Source: Pseudopelobacter sp964542535
GTDB taxonomy: Bacteria > Desulfobacterota > Desulfuromonadia > Geobacterales > Pseudopelobacteraceae
Length of the DNA: 64,000 nucleotides
Direction: 5' to 3'
NCBI GenBank assembly: GCA_964542535.1
Contig: CAZIUE010000002.1
Location: 212,193-276,192, forward strand
Shown here: in pieces, positions 25,849 through 34,824 of the stretch
Numbering within the stretch: position 1 is the first letter of the stretch
How the letters are laid out: each line of letters starts with the position of its first letter
Program-made: the position numbers and the translations under genes
The notes under the pieces: generated by a model
What the model was told of the DNA's origin: nothing
What the model saw: only the letters and a program-made list of their open reading frames with translations
Database searches by the model: none

Positions 25849-26800
25849 GGAGGAGCTCCTTGAGCCATGTCTGGAATTGGGACAGGCGCGGAAATTCGTC
25901 AACGGAGCAGACCCTGATGTGGGGCTGCTCGCGCATCAGGAGCCGGGCCAGGTCCGCTCCGGGACCCAGCTCGACCACCGTGTCGATGGCGTGCCGGGCC
26001 AGGGCGGCCATGCAGAGATCCCAACGGACGGTGTGCGCGAGCTGCCCTGACAGCGCATCAGCCACTTCCTCGCGACTGAGTATCCTCTCTCCGGACAGGC
26101 TGGACAGCAGCGGAACCTGAGGCGCCGCGTACTCCTGTTCCAGGATGAAGCCACGCAACGGTTCCACCGCCCCGGACAGATGGCGGCTGTGGGAGGGGAT
26201 CGTGACGGGAAGGCGCACCAGGTCCGGATTGCCGGCGGAGAAACGATCCAGCAGCCGGTCGATGGCGTCGTCGCGGCCGGCCAGCACCGCTTCCTGGGGG
26301 CAGCGGACGATTGCCGTATCGATCTCCAGTTCCGCCATCAGCCCGTCGCGCTCTCTGCGCCGTTCCGGATCGTCGTCATGGCGCCAGAGCATCATCGCCC
26401 CGCGGCCCGGCCGCAGTCTCGTGGCCGCCAGATCCATCAGGCGTGCCCGTTCCCGGATGATTCGGAGGGTTTCCCGCCGGTTCAGGACTCCAGCGACGTA
26501 ACAGGCCGCTACCTCGCCAAGGGAGTAGCCGGCCACCAGGGCCGGCGTCGGAAGCTGGTCGCGGATGGCGTCCCAGGTGGCCAGCTGATAGAGGGCAATG
26601 GCGAACTGGGCCCGGCTGTTGGCATAGATTTCGTCTTCCCCGAGGGAGCGCCACCAGGCGGCCACATCCTGCCCCAGGAGATCGGAGGCCAGCCGCAGCA
26701 ACTCGCCATGCCGCGGGTTGCCGAGGATTCCATCCAGCATGCCGCTCCTCTGCCCGGCCTGGCCGGAGCAGAGGAGGGCGATTCGCCTGCTGACCGCCAT
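25841..26800 (-). CDS. Acyltransferase (FabD/MdcH-like)
   Basis: 319 aa. Malonyl-CoA:ACP transacylase fold: start FxGQxxQ-like LLCSGQAGQRSGML, nucleophile GYSLGE with S93 (usual GHSLGE), the conserved RERARLMDLAA region, and the catalytic His in IPSHSRHL (about 202). The GYS form is also seen in MdcH of malonate decarboxylase, but no mdcABCDE genes are nearby, while an ACP gene follows the shared upstream spacing of 6 bp. Most likely it loads malonyl (or another acyl) units on the adjacent ACP. Confidence 0.87.
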   Translation of the reverse strand: MAVSRRIALLCSGQAGQRSGMLDGILGNPRHGELLRLASDLLGQDVAAWWRSLGEDEIYANSRAQFAIALYQLATWDAIRDQLPTPALVAGYSLGEVAACYVAGVLNRRETLRIIRERARLMDLAATRLRPGRGAMMLWRHDDDPERRRERDGLMAELEIDTAIVRCPQEAVLAGRDDAIDRLLDRFSAGNPDLVRLPVTIPSHSRHLSGAVEPLRGFILEQEYAAPQVPLLSSLSGERILSREEVADALSGQLAHTVRWDLCMAALARHAIDTVVELGPGADLARLLMREQPHIRVCSVDEFPRLSQFQTWLKELLHE

Positions 26801-26806
26801 GTCGGT

Positions 26807-27052
26807 TCAGGCGGCGGCCAGGCGGTTGTCGATGAGTTCGATCATCTGTCCCAGGGTCGTTGCCGACCGGACCTCTTCGTGGGAAAACTCCACCCCGAAG
26901 CAATCCTCCGTCAGCACCAGCAGCTCGGCCAGCGCCAGGGAGTCGAGGCGCAGGTCATTCTTCAGGTCAGCCTCGGGTTTCAGGTCTTCCGGTGCCAGTT
27001 TCCCCTTCCTCGCCTTCAGAATCAGTTCACAGAGTTTCTCGCGTGTCGTCAT
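26807..27052 (-). CDS. Acyl carrier protein 1
   Basis: 81 aa, acidic, with phosphopantetheine-attachment LRLDSLALAELL (S38). ATG 27052 overlaps the KASIII stop (ATGA). It fits the size and helical pattern of type II carrier proteins. A second carrier at 35868 is quite different, so the cluster uses two dedicated ACPs. Confidence 0.92.
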   Translation of the reverse strand: MTTREKLCELILKARKGKLAPEDLKPEADLKNDLRLDSLALAELLVLTEDCFGVEFSHEEVRSATTLGQMIELIDNRLAAA

Positions 27053-28080
27053 GGTTCGTCTCCTTTGGTGTGAATTTGGTCACTCCCGGAGGAGTGCCAG
27101 CGAAGCAGTGCCGACCCCCAGCTGACTCCCGCTCCGAATCCGGTCAGCATCAGGTGGTCGCCATGCAGTATCCGCCCGTTGCGGATGTTTTCGTCCAGGG
27201 CAATGGGGATCGAGGCGGAAGAGGTGTTGCCGATACGCTCCAGGTTGATGGCGAACCGCTCCAGCGGCAGGTCAAGGCGACCGGCCGCGGCCTCGATGAT
27301 GCGGCGGTTTGCCTGGTGGGGAACGAACAGGGCGATATCCGCCGGCGTCAGTCCTTGTTTGTTCATGGCGCGCATGGCCGAATTGCCCAGGATGCGCATG
27401 GCGAAGATGAATACCTGGTTCCCGTCCATGCGCACGTACTGCAACTGGTCGGCAAGGACGTCCGCCGAGAGCGGCAACCGGCTGCCGCCGGCCGGGACCA
27501 TGATGGCTTCATGTTCGCTGCCGATGGTGCCCGCATCGGTCGCCAGCAATCCGAATCCGTCGGGAACCGGCCCGATCACCGCTGCGCCGGCGCCGTCGCC
27601 GAACAGGATGACGCTGTCGCAGTCGTCCGGGTTGACGATGCGGGACAGTACCTCCGCGCCGATCAGCAGCACCTTGCGGCTGAATCCGCAGGTGACGGCA
27701 TGACAGCCGACCACGAGCCCATACACGAAGCCGGAGCAGGCGGCCGAAAGGTCGAAACAGATCGCGCCCGGAATCCCCAGGGCGCCCTGGACGAGCGCCG
27801 CCGTGGCCGGGGAGGGGTAATCGCCCGATATGGTGGAGACGATGACCATGCCGATCTCCTCCGGAAGGGTGTCGGCGGCGGCCAGGGCCTGGCGGGCGGC
27901 CGCGATAGCCAGGTCGGAGCAGGCCTGGTGCGGCGCGGCGATGTGGCGCTGGCGGATGCCGGTGCGCTCGAAGATCCACTCCGTGGTGATGCCGAAGCGG
28001 CTGGCCAGCTCTTCGTTGGTCAGCAGCTGTTCCGGCAGACAGACGCCGGTTCCCAGGATTCCCGCCCCCGTGGTCATCAT
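27049..28080 (-). CDS. 3-oxoacyl-ACP synthase III (KASIII/FabH-like)
   Basis: 343 aa. Complete catalytic triad: C115 (DLSAACSGFVYG), H255 (VPHQANRRI) and N285 (IGNTSSASIP). FabH-type enzymes start chains by condensing an acyl-CoA with malonyl-ACP. The neighbouring acyltransferase, ACP and ligase genes make it the likely chain initiator of the cluster rather than the housekeeping FabH. The start overlaps the GNAT-like gene by 4 nt. ATG 28077 (second Met) is an equally possible start. Confidence 0.93.
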   Translation of the reverse strand: MMTTGAGILGTGVCLPEQLLTNEELASRFGITTEWIFERTGIRQRHIAAPHQACSDLAIAAARQALAAADTLPEEIGMVIVSTISGDYPSPATAALVQGALGIPGAICFDLSAACSGFVYGLVVGCHAVTCGFSRKVLLIGAEVLSRIVNPDDCDSVILFGDGAGAAVIGPVPDGFGLLATDAGTIGSEHEAIMVPAGGSRLPLSADVLADQLQYVRMDGNQVFIFAMRILGNSAMRAMNKQGLTPADIALFVPHQANRRIIEAAAGRLDLPLERFAINLERIGNTSSASIPIALDENIRNGRILHGDHLMLTGFGAGVSWGSALLRWHSSGSDQIHTKGDEP

Positions 28081-29087
28081 ACCCCTCCCTGCGCAGTGAC
28101 CGATTCCCGGTCACTGCGGATGTTTTCCAAAAGCGCCCGCGCCCCGGCGCTGTACAGCCTGATCCCCTCGTACTCCGGCTCCCTGCCGAGAATCCGCTGC
28201 ATCATGATGCCGTCGGCGCCGAACCAGCGTGGAAACAGGCCGCCCAGAAAGAAGCCCCGCTGGCGCAACTCTTCCACGGCTTGGCCGATGGAGGGCAGGG
28301 CGGCGGAGATCACCACCTGGAGGCTGACCACCCCCCGCTGCGCGGCCTGAAGCAACAGTTCGTCCAGGAGCCTGGTCCAGTCGCCGCCGATGGAACTGAC
28401 GGCAACCCTCCACATGCCGGCGCCGGTAAACCAGGTGTCGTGACGAACGGTGATCCCCGTTTCGGGCAGCGCCGCGTGGGCGTGGCGCAGGTTCCTGGGA
28501 CGCAGGCGGCCGAGGATGGCCCGAAGCGGCTCCTCGTACCGCTCCGGCAGATGGCACGCCTCTTCCGGATCGGACTGTTCGAAAAACTGCAGCAGGCACG
28601 CCACCCGCTCCGTCTCCGGTGCGTGCTCGTGGAACGCGGCCCCGTCCATCTGCTCAAGAGCCAGGGCGCAGTCAACGAAGCCGGACTTGCCGCAGGCCAT
28701 CTGGGTGAAAAAGTGGTGGCAGACCGACTCCCCGAAGATGCCGTCACTGCCGGAAGGGGGGAGGTGCTCCGGGCGCAGGAACTGCTGCAGCAGCGACCAG
28801 GCCAGATCGCCGTCGCCCCGGCCGGGGACCACCAGCAGGTTGCCCCCTTCCCACAGGCGCGGGTTCGGCGCGCTCGTATAGATGGCAACGTAGCCGGCCG
28901 GGAGCCCCTGGCTGTCGAAGGCCAGAAACGAACTCAGCCGGCCGGCGGCGATTTCCGCCATGACACCGGCTCCCTGATAGACGTATTTCACCGGATAGGT
29001 GTCACCGTAAATCGAGCGGAACACCTCCGCGACCGCATCGGCGCGGGATGCGTCAACCGGTTGTATGGTGTAGGGCGCAGCGCACAT
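28077..29087 (-). CDS. GNAT-like protein 1, paralogue of 34825 product
   Basis: 336 aa; AAAGGAG upstream. The N-terminal half has a GNAT-like pattern (DAVAEVFRSIYGDTYPVKY; APNPRLWEGGNLLVVPG), followed by GIFGESVCHHFFTQ (about 130) and a C-terminal GGLFPRWFGADGIMMQR (about 288). All three blocks recur in the protein at 34825. It may be an acyltransferase acting on carrier-bound or amine substrates, or a non-catalytic regulator; the acetyl-CoA-binding loop is not clearly intact. The coupling to KASIII (4-nt overlap) supports a biosynthetic role. Confidence 0.7.
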   Translation of the reverse strand: MCAAPYTIQPVDASRADAVAEVFRSIYGDTYPVKYVYQGAGVMAEIAAGRLSSFLAFDSQGLPAGYVAIYTSAPNPRLWEGGNLLVVPGRGDGDLAWSLLQQFLRPEHLPPSGSDGIFGESVCHHFFTQMACGKSGFVDCALALEQMDGAAFHEHAPETERVACLLQFFEQSDPEEACHLPERYEEPLRAILGRLRPRNLRHAHAALPETGITVRHDTWFTGAGMWRVAVSSIGGDWTRLLDELLLQAAQRGVVSLQVVISAALPSIGQAVEELRQRGFFLGGLFPRWFGADGIMMQRILGREPEYEGIRLYSAGARALLENIRSDRESVTAQGGV

Positions 29088-29190
29088 GGTCTGACTCCTT
29101 TCAGTGGGGTGGCGGCTTTTTTACGGCGGTCCCGTTCTTGCGGGCTTCGGATCGGTTTCTCCGCGGTGGTTGCAGATGGTCGTTTCAGAT

Positions 29191-29928
29191 TCAGACGATG
29201 CCGCCATCCACGACCAGCGACTGGCCGGTGATGTAGGAAGCCCGCGTCGAGGCCAGGAACAGGACCGCCTCGGCAACTTCCTGGGGAGTGCCGCTGCGCC
29301 CCAGGGAGGTGGTGCGGATGATGCGTTGCAGCGCCTCCCCCTCCAGGTGCGCGGTCATGTCGGTACGTATCAGGCCGGCCACCACCGCGTTCACCCGGAT
29401 CCCCAGCGGCCCCAGCTCGCGGGCCAGGGATTTGGTGAAGCTGATGGCGGCGCCCTTGGAGGCGGAGTAGGTGGTCTGGCCGGCCGTTCCCATGAGGGCG
29501 GAAACGGATGAGACCGTTACGATGGCGCCCCGCTGGTGCCCCAGCATCTTTCTGGCGCCCCATTTGCCGCAGTGAAAGAGGGAGTCCAGGTTTGTCCGCA
29601 TTACCTCCTCCCAATCCTGTTCGGCCATGGTGACCAGCAGCCCGTCTCTCAGGATGCCGGCGTTGTTGACCAGCACGTCGATGTGCCCCGTCTCTTTCGC
29701 GGCCGCATCCATGAGGGCGCGGGCTCCTTCGCTTGTGCCCACGTCGGCCCTGATGGCGACCAGGGAACCTGCCAGGCCCTCGGCCTCCTCCCGGGTAGCC
29801 CGTGCGGCCGCGTCATCGCTTCGGTAGGCGGCGAATACCCGTCCTCCCTGGCGGGCAAAGGCCAGCGCAATGGCCCGCCCGATCCCGCGGGTGCCGCCGG
29901 TGACGACGATGGCATGGTCCCTGAATTC
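29191..29928 (-). CDS. SDR-family 3-oxoacyl-ACP reductase (FabG-like)
   Basis: 245 aa from ATG 29928 (AAGGAG, spacing 7). Classical SDR motifs: TGGTRGIG (cofactor loop, 11-18), NNAG (about 87), catalytic S in VSSVSA (about 138) and YSASK (about 152), and C-terminal ITGQSLVVDGGIV. FabG reduces 3-oxoacyl-ACP with NADPH. Placed 13 bp after the molybdenum-hydroxylase large subunit and before the KASIII/ACP genes, it would reduce the KASIII product. Confidence 0.93.
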   Translation of the reverse strand, partial: EFRDHAIVVTGGTRGIGRAIALAFARQGGRVFAAYRSDDAAARATREEAEGLAGSLVAIRADVGTSEGARALMDAAAKETGHIDVLVNNAGILRDGLLVTMAEQDWEEVMRTNLDSLFHCGKWGARKMLGHQRGAIVTVSSVSALMGTAGQTTYSASKGAAISFTKSLARELGPLGIRVNAVVAGLIRTDMTAHLEGEALQRIIRTTSLGRSGTPQEVAEAVLFLASTRASYITGQSLVVDGGIV

Positions 29929-29941
29929 CATGGCGAGCTCC

Positions 29942-32245
29942 TTACCGCTCTTCATTCGGGCCGGAAAGGGTCGCCAGCACCCGCGACGGTGTCAGCGGGG
30001 CATGGGTGATACGCACGCCGCAGGCGTCGGTCAGGGCGTTGGCGATCGCCGGCAGCGGGCCGTTCATGGCCACCTCGCCGATCCCCTTCATGCCGAAAGG
30101 GCCGCTCTTCTCGTCTCCCCGGCAGGGGATTGAGACGATCTCCGGCACATCCCGGGCACCCGGGATCAGGTAGCTCCCCAGGTCGTCGCTCAGCACCATC
30201 CCCTGGCAGGTCACCAGATCCTCCATCAGAGCGTAGCCCAGACCCTGGGCCACGCCACCGTGGACCTGCTGATCGAACAGGGCCGGGTTGATCACCCTGC
30301 CGCCGTCGGTGACGGCCAGGTAGTCGCACACCCGGATCAGCCCGGTGTCCGCGTCAACCTGGATGCGGGCCAGATGGGCGGCGTAGGCGAAGATCAGGTG
30401 GGGGAAGCCGATGAAGAAGCCGGTGGCAGTATCCGGCACCTCCCGGCAGACCGGGGCCACGAATTGGCTGATGCAGACCCGGTCCTCGTAAGGCATGAAG
30501 CCGGCCAACTGCCGCAGGTGCACCTCCCGCTGGCTTGGGGGGTGGATCACCCTGCCGGGAACCAGGCGCAGCTCATGGTCGCTGTCGGTGAACAGCATGA
30601 GCCCGGCCCGGTTGATCAGCCGCTCCTTCAGTTCCTCACAGGCTCTGATCAGGGCGTTGCCGAAGGTGTAGGTGGTGCGGCCGGCGGATGAGGAGCCGGA
30701 GGGATAGGCGGTCAAGGTGTCCGGCTGCCGCAGCCGCACCCGGGCGGCATCCTGGCCCAGGATCTGGCCTGCCATCTGCACGAACGCGCTGGAGTTTCCC
30801 TGCCCCATGTCCGAGACCCCGTTGTGCACCAGGATCTCCCCCTCGGGAGTGAGCTCCACCTTGGCGATGGCCGCGTCGCGCACCTTGCCGCCGTAGCCGG
30901 CGGCGTTGAAGACCGCCGCCAGACCGACCCCGCGCCGGGTGCGGGGAGGGGCCTGGCGTTTCCACTCCTCCCGTTCGTGCCAGAAGGGATGCTCCTCCAG
31001 CAGTTCCAGGCAGCCCCGGATGTCGGTGGATGTCTCCAGGCGCACGCCGGCGCAGTTTTTGTCCCCCCTGACCAGGGCGTTGCGTCTGCGCAGCAGGAGC
31101 GGGTCCATGGCCAGCTTTTCCGCCAGCAGGTCCATGAGGGACTCGAAGGCGAAGCTCACCTGGCAGACACCGAAGGCGCGCATGGCGCCGGCCACCGGGT
31201 TGTTGGTGAAGACGCATTTCCCCCGGATCAGGGTGTGGGGGATGCGGTAGGGGCCGCCGCTGTGCTCCATGCCCAGTTCCATCACCTCGCCCCCCAGGTG
31301 GGCGTAGGCGCCGGTGTCGTAGAGCAGCTCGCAGCTCAGGGCGTGCAGGGTGCCGTCCTCCGAGGCGCCCAGACGGTAGCGCATCCGGCAGCCGTGGCGG
31401 CGGTAGCCGGCCGTCAGGTTTTCCTCCCGGCTCCACTGCATCCGTACCGGCCTCCCTTCGCTGTGCAGGGCGGCCAGGGCCAGCAGGCACTGTACCGTGG
31501 CGCCGTCCTTGCCGCCGAAGCCACCCCCCAGGCTGGGGCTGGTGATGCGGATGCGCTGGAAGGGGATGCCCAGGGCATGGCCCACCTCGAAGCGGTCCCG
31601 GAAGGGGGACTGGGTGGAGACGGTCATGGAGATGGTCCCATCCGATTCCATCCTGGCGGTGCCGTTCTCGGTCTCCAGGAAGACATGGGCCTGCACCGGG
31701 GTGGTGAACTCCCCCTCCACCACGGCGTGGCATTCCCGGAAGGCCGCCTCGGCGTCGCCGGAGCGGATTTCCGCCGCCAGCAGAACATTGCCCGGAAAGG
31801 CCTCGTGCAGCAGGGGGGCGTCCTCAGCCAGGGCTGTCTCGGGATCGAACAGGGCCGGCAACGGCTCGAACTCAGCCCTGACCAGCGGGATGGCCCGCTC
31901 CAGGCTCTCCCGGCTCTCGGCCAGAACCAGGGCCAGGGCGTCGCCGCCATGGAGCACCCGCTCGTCCGCCAGCACCGGCGTATCCCGGTGGATGATGCCG
32001 TGGCGGTTTGTGCCCGGCACGTCTTGGGCGGTAAGCACCCGGATCACGCCCGGGACCGCCAGGGCAGCGGACGGGTCCAGGGACAGCAGCCGGGCGTGGG
32101 GGATCCCGGCCCGCACCGCACCGGCCCAGAGCAGGTCGTCCGGGTAGAGATCGGCGGAAAAGAGCTCCCGGCCGGTTGCCTTGGCCGGGGCATCGGCGCG
32201 CGGCTCGGCGCTCCCGATTTCCATCTGGGAATGTTCGTCCTTCAC
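29942..32245 (-). CDS. Molybdenum hydroxylase large subunit (CoxL/XdhA type)
   Basis: 767 aa. Aldehyde oxidase/xanthine dehydrogenase molybdopterin-binding subunit: a/b hammerhead N terminus (GRELFSADLYPDDLLWAG), SLGGGFGGKDG (about 243), AMRAFGVCQ (about 360), the MoCo contact VSDMGQGNSS, and active-site glutamate in GMKGIGEVAMNG (about 725). It should hydroxylate an aldehyde or N-heteroaromatic ring using water. The aromatic or acyl substrate cannot be read off. ATG 32245 overlaps the aminotransferase stop (ATGA). Its presence in an ACP-based cluster is unusual. Confidence 0.93.
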   Translation of the reverse strand: MKDEHSQMEIGSAEPRADAPAKATGRELFSADLYPDDLLWAGAVRAGIPHARLLSLDPSAALAVPGVIRVLTAQDVPGTNRHGIIHRDTPVLADERVLHGGDALALVLAESRESLERAIPLVRAEFEPLPALFDPETALAEDAPLLHEAFPGNVLLAAEIRSGDAEAAFRECHAVVEGEFTTPVQAHVFLETENGTARMESDGTISMTVSTQSPFRDRFEVGHALGIPFQRIRITSPSLGGGFGGKDGATVQCLLALAALHSEGRPVRMQWSREENLTAGYRRHGCRMRYRLGASEDGTLHALSCELLYDTGAYAHLGGEVMELGMEHSGGPYRIPHTLIRGKCVFTNNPVAGAMRAFGVCQVSFAFESLMDLLAEKLAMDPLLLRRRNALVRGDKNCAGVRLETSTDIRGCLELLEEHPFWHEREEWKRQAPPRTRRGVGLAAVFNAAGYGGKVRDAAIAKVELTPEGEILVHNGVSDMGQGNSSAFVQMAGQILGQDAARVRLRQPDTLTAYPSGSSSAGRTTYTFGNALIRACEELKERLINRAGLMLFTDSDHELRLVPGRVIHPPSQREVHLRQLAGFMPYEDRVCISQFVAPVCREVPDTATGFFIGFPHLIFAYAAHLARIQVDADTGLIRVCDYLAVTDGGRVINPALFDQQVHGGVAQGLGYALMEDLVTCQGMVLSDDLGSYLIPGARDVPEIVSIPCRGDEKSGPFGMKGIGEVAMNGPLPAIANALTDACGVRITHAPLTPSRVLATLSGPNEER

Positions 32246-33369
32246 GCCGCTCTCCCCTTGGCACGGATGGCCTGGATCTCCTGCGACAGCGCCTCGGCAA
32301 AGGCCTCCATCACTCCCCGCTCCCTCAGGGTGACGCGGATCCAGCCCGGATACCGGAACCCGGTCATGGAACGGACCATCATCCCCCGCTTCATCAGACG
32401 GCGGTACATGAGCAGGTCGTTGATGGGAACCCTGATCATGATGAAGTTCCCCTCGCCGGCCACGGTTTCCAGCCCCAGCTCTTCACAGGCCGCGCGCAGA
32501 TAAGCCTTCGACTCCCGCACCAGGGCGCGGGTGGCGGCGATGTGGCTGCCGTCGTCGGCCAGGGCCGCCAGGGCTGCCTGCTGGGCCTGCACGTTGACCG
32601 AATAGACCAGGCTGGTGCGCCGCACCAGTTCCACCACCTGGTCGCTTCCCACCAGGTAGCCGGAGCGGAGTCCGGCCAGGGCGTACATCTTGGAGAAGGT
32701 GCGGAACACCACCAGGTTGGGGAAACGTTCCATCAGCTGGACGCCGTCCGGGTACGCTTCATCCTCCACGAACTCGCAATAGGCCTCGTCCAGCACCACG
32801 ATCCGCTCTTCTCCCACCTGCTCCAGGAAATCGGTCAGCAGCCGGCGGTTCCAGCAGCTGCCGGTGGGGTTGTTGGGGTTGCAGACGAAGACGATCTTGG
32901 TGTGGTCGTCGATCCGGTCCAGGAGCCCCTGGGGATCGAAGGCGTGCTCCACCAGCGGCGCCAGGCGCGCCTGGATGCCGGAGAACTCGGCCACCCACTC
33001 GTACACGGCGAAGGTCCTGTCGGCGGTGACGATGTTGTCTCCCGGCTGGCAGAAAGCCTTGATCACCGACGAGATCACCTCGCATGAGCCGTTCCCCACC
33101 AGGATGCGCTCTGGTGACACCCCCAGGCGCCGCCCCAGGGCCTCGCGCAGGTCGAAGGAGTCGCCGCTGGGGTAGACCGCGGCCAGCTCCGGCGGGAAGG
33201 AGGCGATCACCCGGCGTGCGGCCGGGGGAGGGCCCAGGGGGTTCTCGTTGTTGTTCAGGCGGTAGAGCCGGGGGGCGCCGTACTCCCGCATCAGCAGGTG
33301 GTCGGGCCGGCTGGGGACGTACGTCTGGAAGCAGCGGACGTAGTCGGGCACCAGGACGTCCAGGTTCAT
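32242..33369 (-). CDS. PLP-dependent aminotransferase (HisC-like, fold type I)
   Basis: 375 aa. Histidinol-phosphate-aminotransferase family: LNNNENPLGPPP (about 38-49), VFVCNPNNPTG (about 158), DEAYCEF (about 193), the PLP lysine in TFSKMYALAGLRSGY (about 224), and WIRVTLRERGVMEAF at the C terminus. No his genes are adjacent, so a role in histidine synthesis is unlikely. CobC/CobD-like L-threonine-phosphate decarboxylases also belong to this fold. Here it probably aminates (or decarboxylates) an intermediate of the cluster. 4-nt overlaps on both sides. Confidence 0.9.
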   Translation of the reverse strand: MNLDVLVPDYVRCFQTYVPSRPDHLLMREYGAPRLYRLNNNENPLGPPPAARRVIASFPPELAAVYPSGDSFDLREALGRRLGVSPERILVGNGSCEVISSVIKAFCQPGDNIVTADRTFAVYEWVAEFSGIQARLAPLVEHAFDPQGLLDRIDDHTKIVFVCNPNNPTGSCWNRRLLTDFLEQVGEERIVVLDEAYCEFVEDEAYPDGVQLMERFPNLVVFRTFSKMYALAGLRSGYLVGSDQVVELVRRTSLVYSVNVQAQQAALAALADDGSHIAATRALVRESKAYLRAACEELGLETVAGEGNFIMIRVPINDLLMYRRLMKRGMMVRSMTGFRYPGWIRVTLRERGVMEAFAEALSQEIQAIRAKGRAA

Positions 33370-34688
33370 GGCGCAGCGCTCTCCCCTGCATGCTGGTAGA
33401 CCACCAGATCCCCCTGGCCGGCATCCGGCACCAGCAGGCGCGGCACGAAGCCGGTCTGTTCCAGGGCATCGGCGAAGACGGTCTCCTCGCCGCGGCCGGT
33501 GTTGATTTCGACGATGAAGGTGCTGATCCCCTCGTCACCCAGGAGCCGCAGATGGGCGGCCAGGTTGTCGGCCATGTCCCGGCCGGCGCACAAGGGGCGC
33601 AGGGTCGCCAGACCGCGGGGACAGTCCAGCTCCACCGCCAGCACCGAGGCGTCCCGCCGCTGCTGGTCGTCGCTGCTTTCGCGGAGCTGGCGCGGCAGGC
33701 AGAGCCGGTCGTACTGGTCCCCCAGGAACGAGGCCAACCGCGGGCCGCAGTAGACCACGCCGCCGTTTTCCTCCCTCAGCTGGCGGTAGTAGTAGCTGCA
33801 GCGGCTCGTCTCTCCGCCGGTTCCGGCCAGTTCAAGATCCCCCAGGAAGTCGAAGAAACGCTCGTGATCGCGCAGCGGTCCCTGGCGGCGCAGTACTCCC
33901 CGCGAGCGGCTGTGGGAGATGCGGCCGATGGCCTCGTCCATGAGCATGGTCAGGACGCGCTCATCCGGGTCGGGGGTGAACAGGTAGGGACCGTACAGTT
34001 CGCTGCACTGTTCGGTCAGCGGCCGCCACAGCAGACCGCCGACGATCCAGTCGCTGTTCAGCGCCAGAAGGGCGTTCAGGTGGCCGGCTGCCAGCATGTC
34101 AGCCGCCATGGCCGGCCGGGCCAGGAACGGGGGGACGAAGGGGGGTGCGGCGGTTGTCACCATGGCGGCGAAGTGGCGCAGGTCGTCCCGGCAGGGGGTG
34201 ACCAGGCGCGGCGTTCCGGTCAGCCCAGGGGGGGGAAGTTCCACGGCCGGGGCAGCGGCGTACTCCCGGTCGCGGGTCAGGCGGATGGACACCCGCTCCC
34301 GGGCGCCGAATTCCAGGCGCAGGCTGGAGACGCAGCGGGCGGCGATCATCGGTCCCAGCATATCCAGGGACTCCTCGCTGTCGTGGCTGGCCCGCCAGGT
34401 AAGGTTAAAGGCGCGCATGTCCGGGTTGGCGGCGGGGAAGGAGAGGGAGAGGGAGAGGCGGTACCCCTGGTCCTGCAGTTCGATGTCCGCCGCCGCATCC
34501 GCGGCTGCCCGGCGGCTGTAAAAGGAGAACAGCTCCTCCATGGCCAGCACCAGGCCGGCGGCCTCCCGGTCGCCGTAGCCGAAGCCCCGCGCTCCCCGCT
34601 CGGCGAACTCCATGGCCAGAGGGAGGAAGGGAACGCTGAAGGGGATACGCGCCGTGGCGCTCGCCTGTGCCGCTGTTGTGTGCATCAT
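33366..34688 (-). CDS. RsbW-like ATPase domain fused to GNAT-like domain
   Basis: 440 aa; AAAGG before ATGATG. The N-terminal 150 residues look like an anti-sigma HATPase (IPFSVPFLPLAMEFAER; DREAAGLVLAMEELFSF), but the N-box Asn of the EExxxN pattern is absent, so kinase activity is doubtful. The rest is GNAT-like (LNALLALNSDWIVGGLLW, about 232; ELYGPYLFTPDPDERVLTML). The combination links the partner-switch proteins encoded upstream (37715, 38147) to the biosynthetic enzymes. I do not know a characterised protein of this layout. Confidence 0.7.
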   Translation of the reverse strand: MMHTTAAQASATARIPFSVPFLPLAMEFAERGARGFGYGDREAAGLVLAMEELFSFYSRRAAADAAADIELQDQGYRLSLSLSFPAANPDMRAFNLTWRASHDSEESLDMLGPMIAARCVSSLRLEFGARERVSIRLTRDREYAAAPAVELPPPGLTGTPRLVTPCRDDLRHFAAMVTTAAPPFVPPFLARPAMAADMLAAGHLNALLALNSDWIVGGLLWRPLTEQCSELYGPYLFTPDPDERVLTMLMDEAIGRISHSRSRGVLRRQGPLRDHERFFDFLGDLELAGTGGETSRCSYYYRQLREENGGVVYCGPRLASFLGDQYDRLCLPRQLRESSDDQQRRDASVLAVELDCPRGLATLRPLCAGRDMADNLAAHLRLLGDEGISTFIVEINTGRGEETVFADALEQTGFVPRLLVPDAGQGDLVVYQHAGESAAP

Positions 34689-34824
34689 CGTGCAACCTTT
34701 CCCATGGGGGTGGCAGCTCCGGATAGAAGCCGCTCACGGAACGTAGAGGACTTGCTTCGGGATTTCAATCGTCCCCGGGCGCTCCCCGCTAGCCGCCCGG
34801 TGCGGAGCGGTTCCGGGGCCACTG

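Noticed and set aside
25841..26800. Malonate decarboxylase MdcH
   Set aside because: The GYSLGE motif is compatible, but no mdc genes are present and ACP/KASIII genes adjoin.
32242..33369. Histidine biosynthesis gene hisC
   Set aside because: No other his genes; all neighbours belong to the biosynthetic cluster, so only the family can be claimed.
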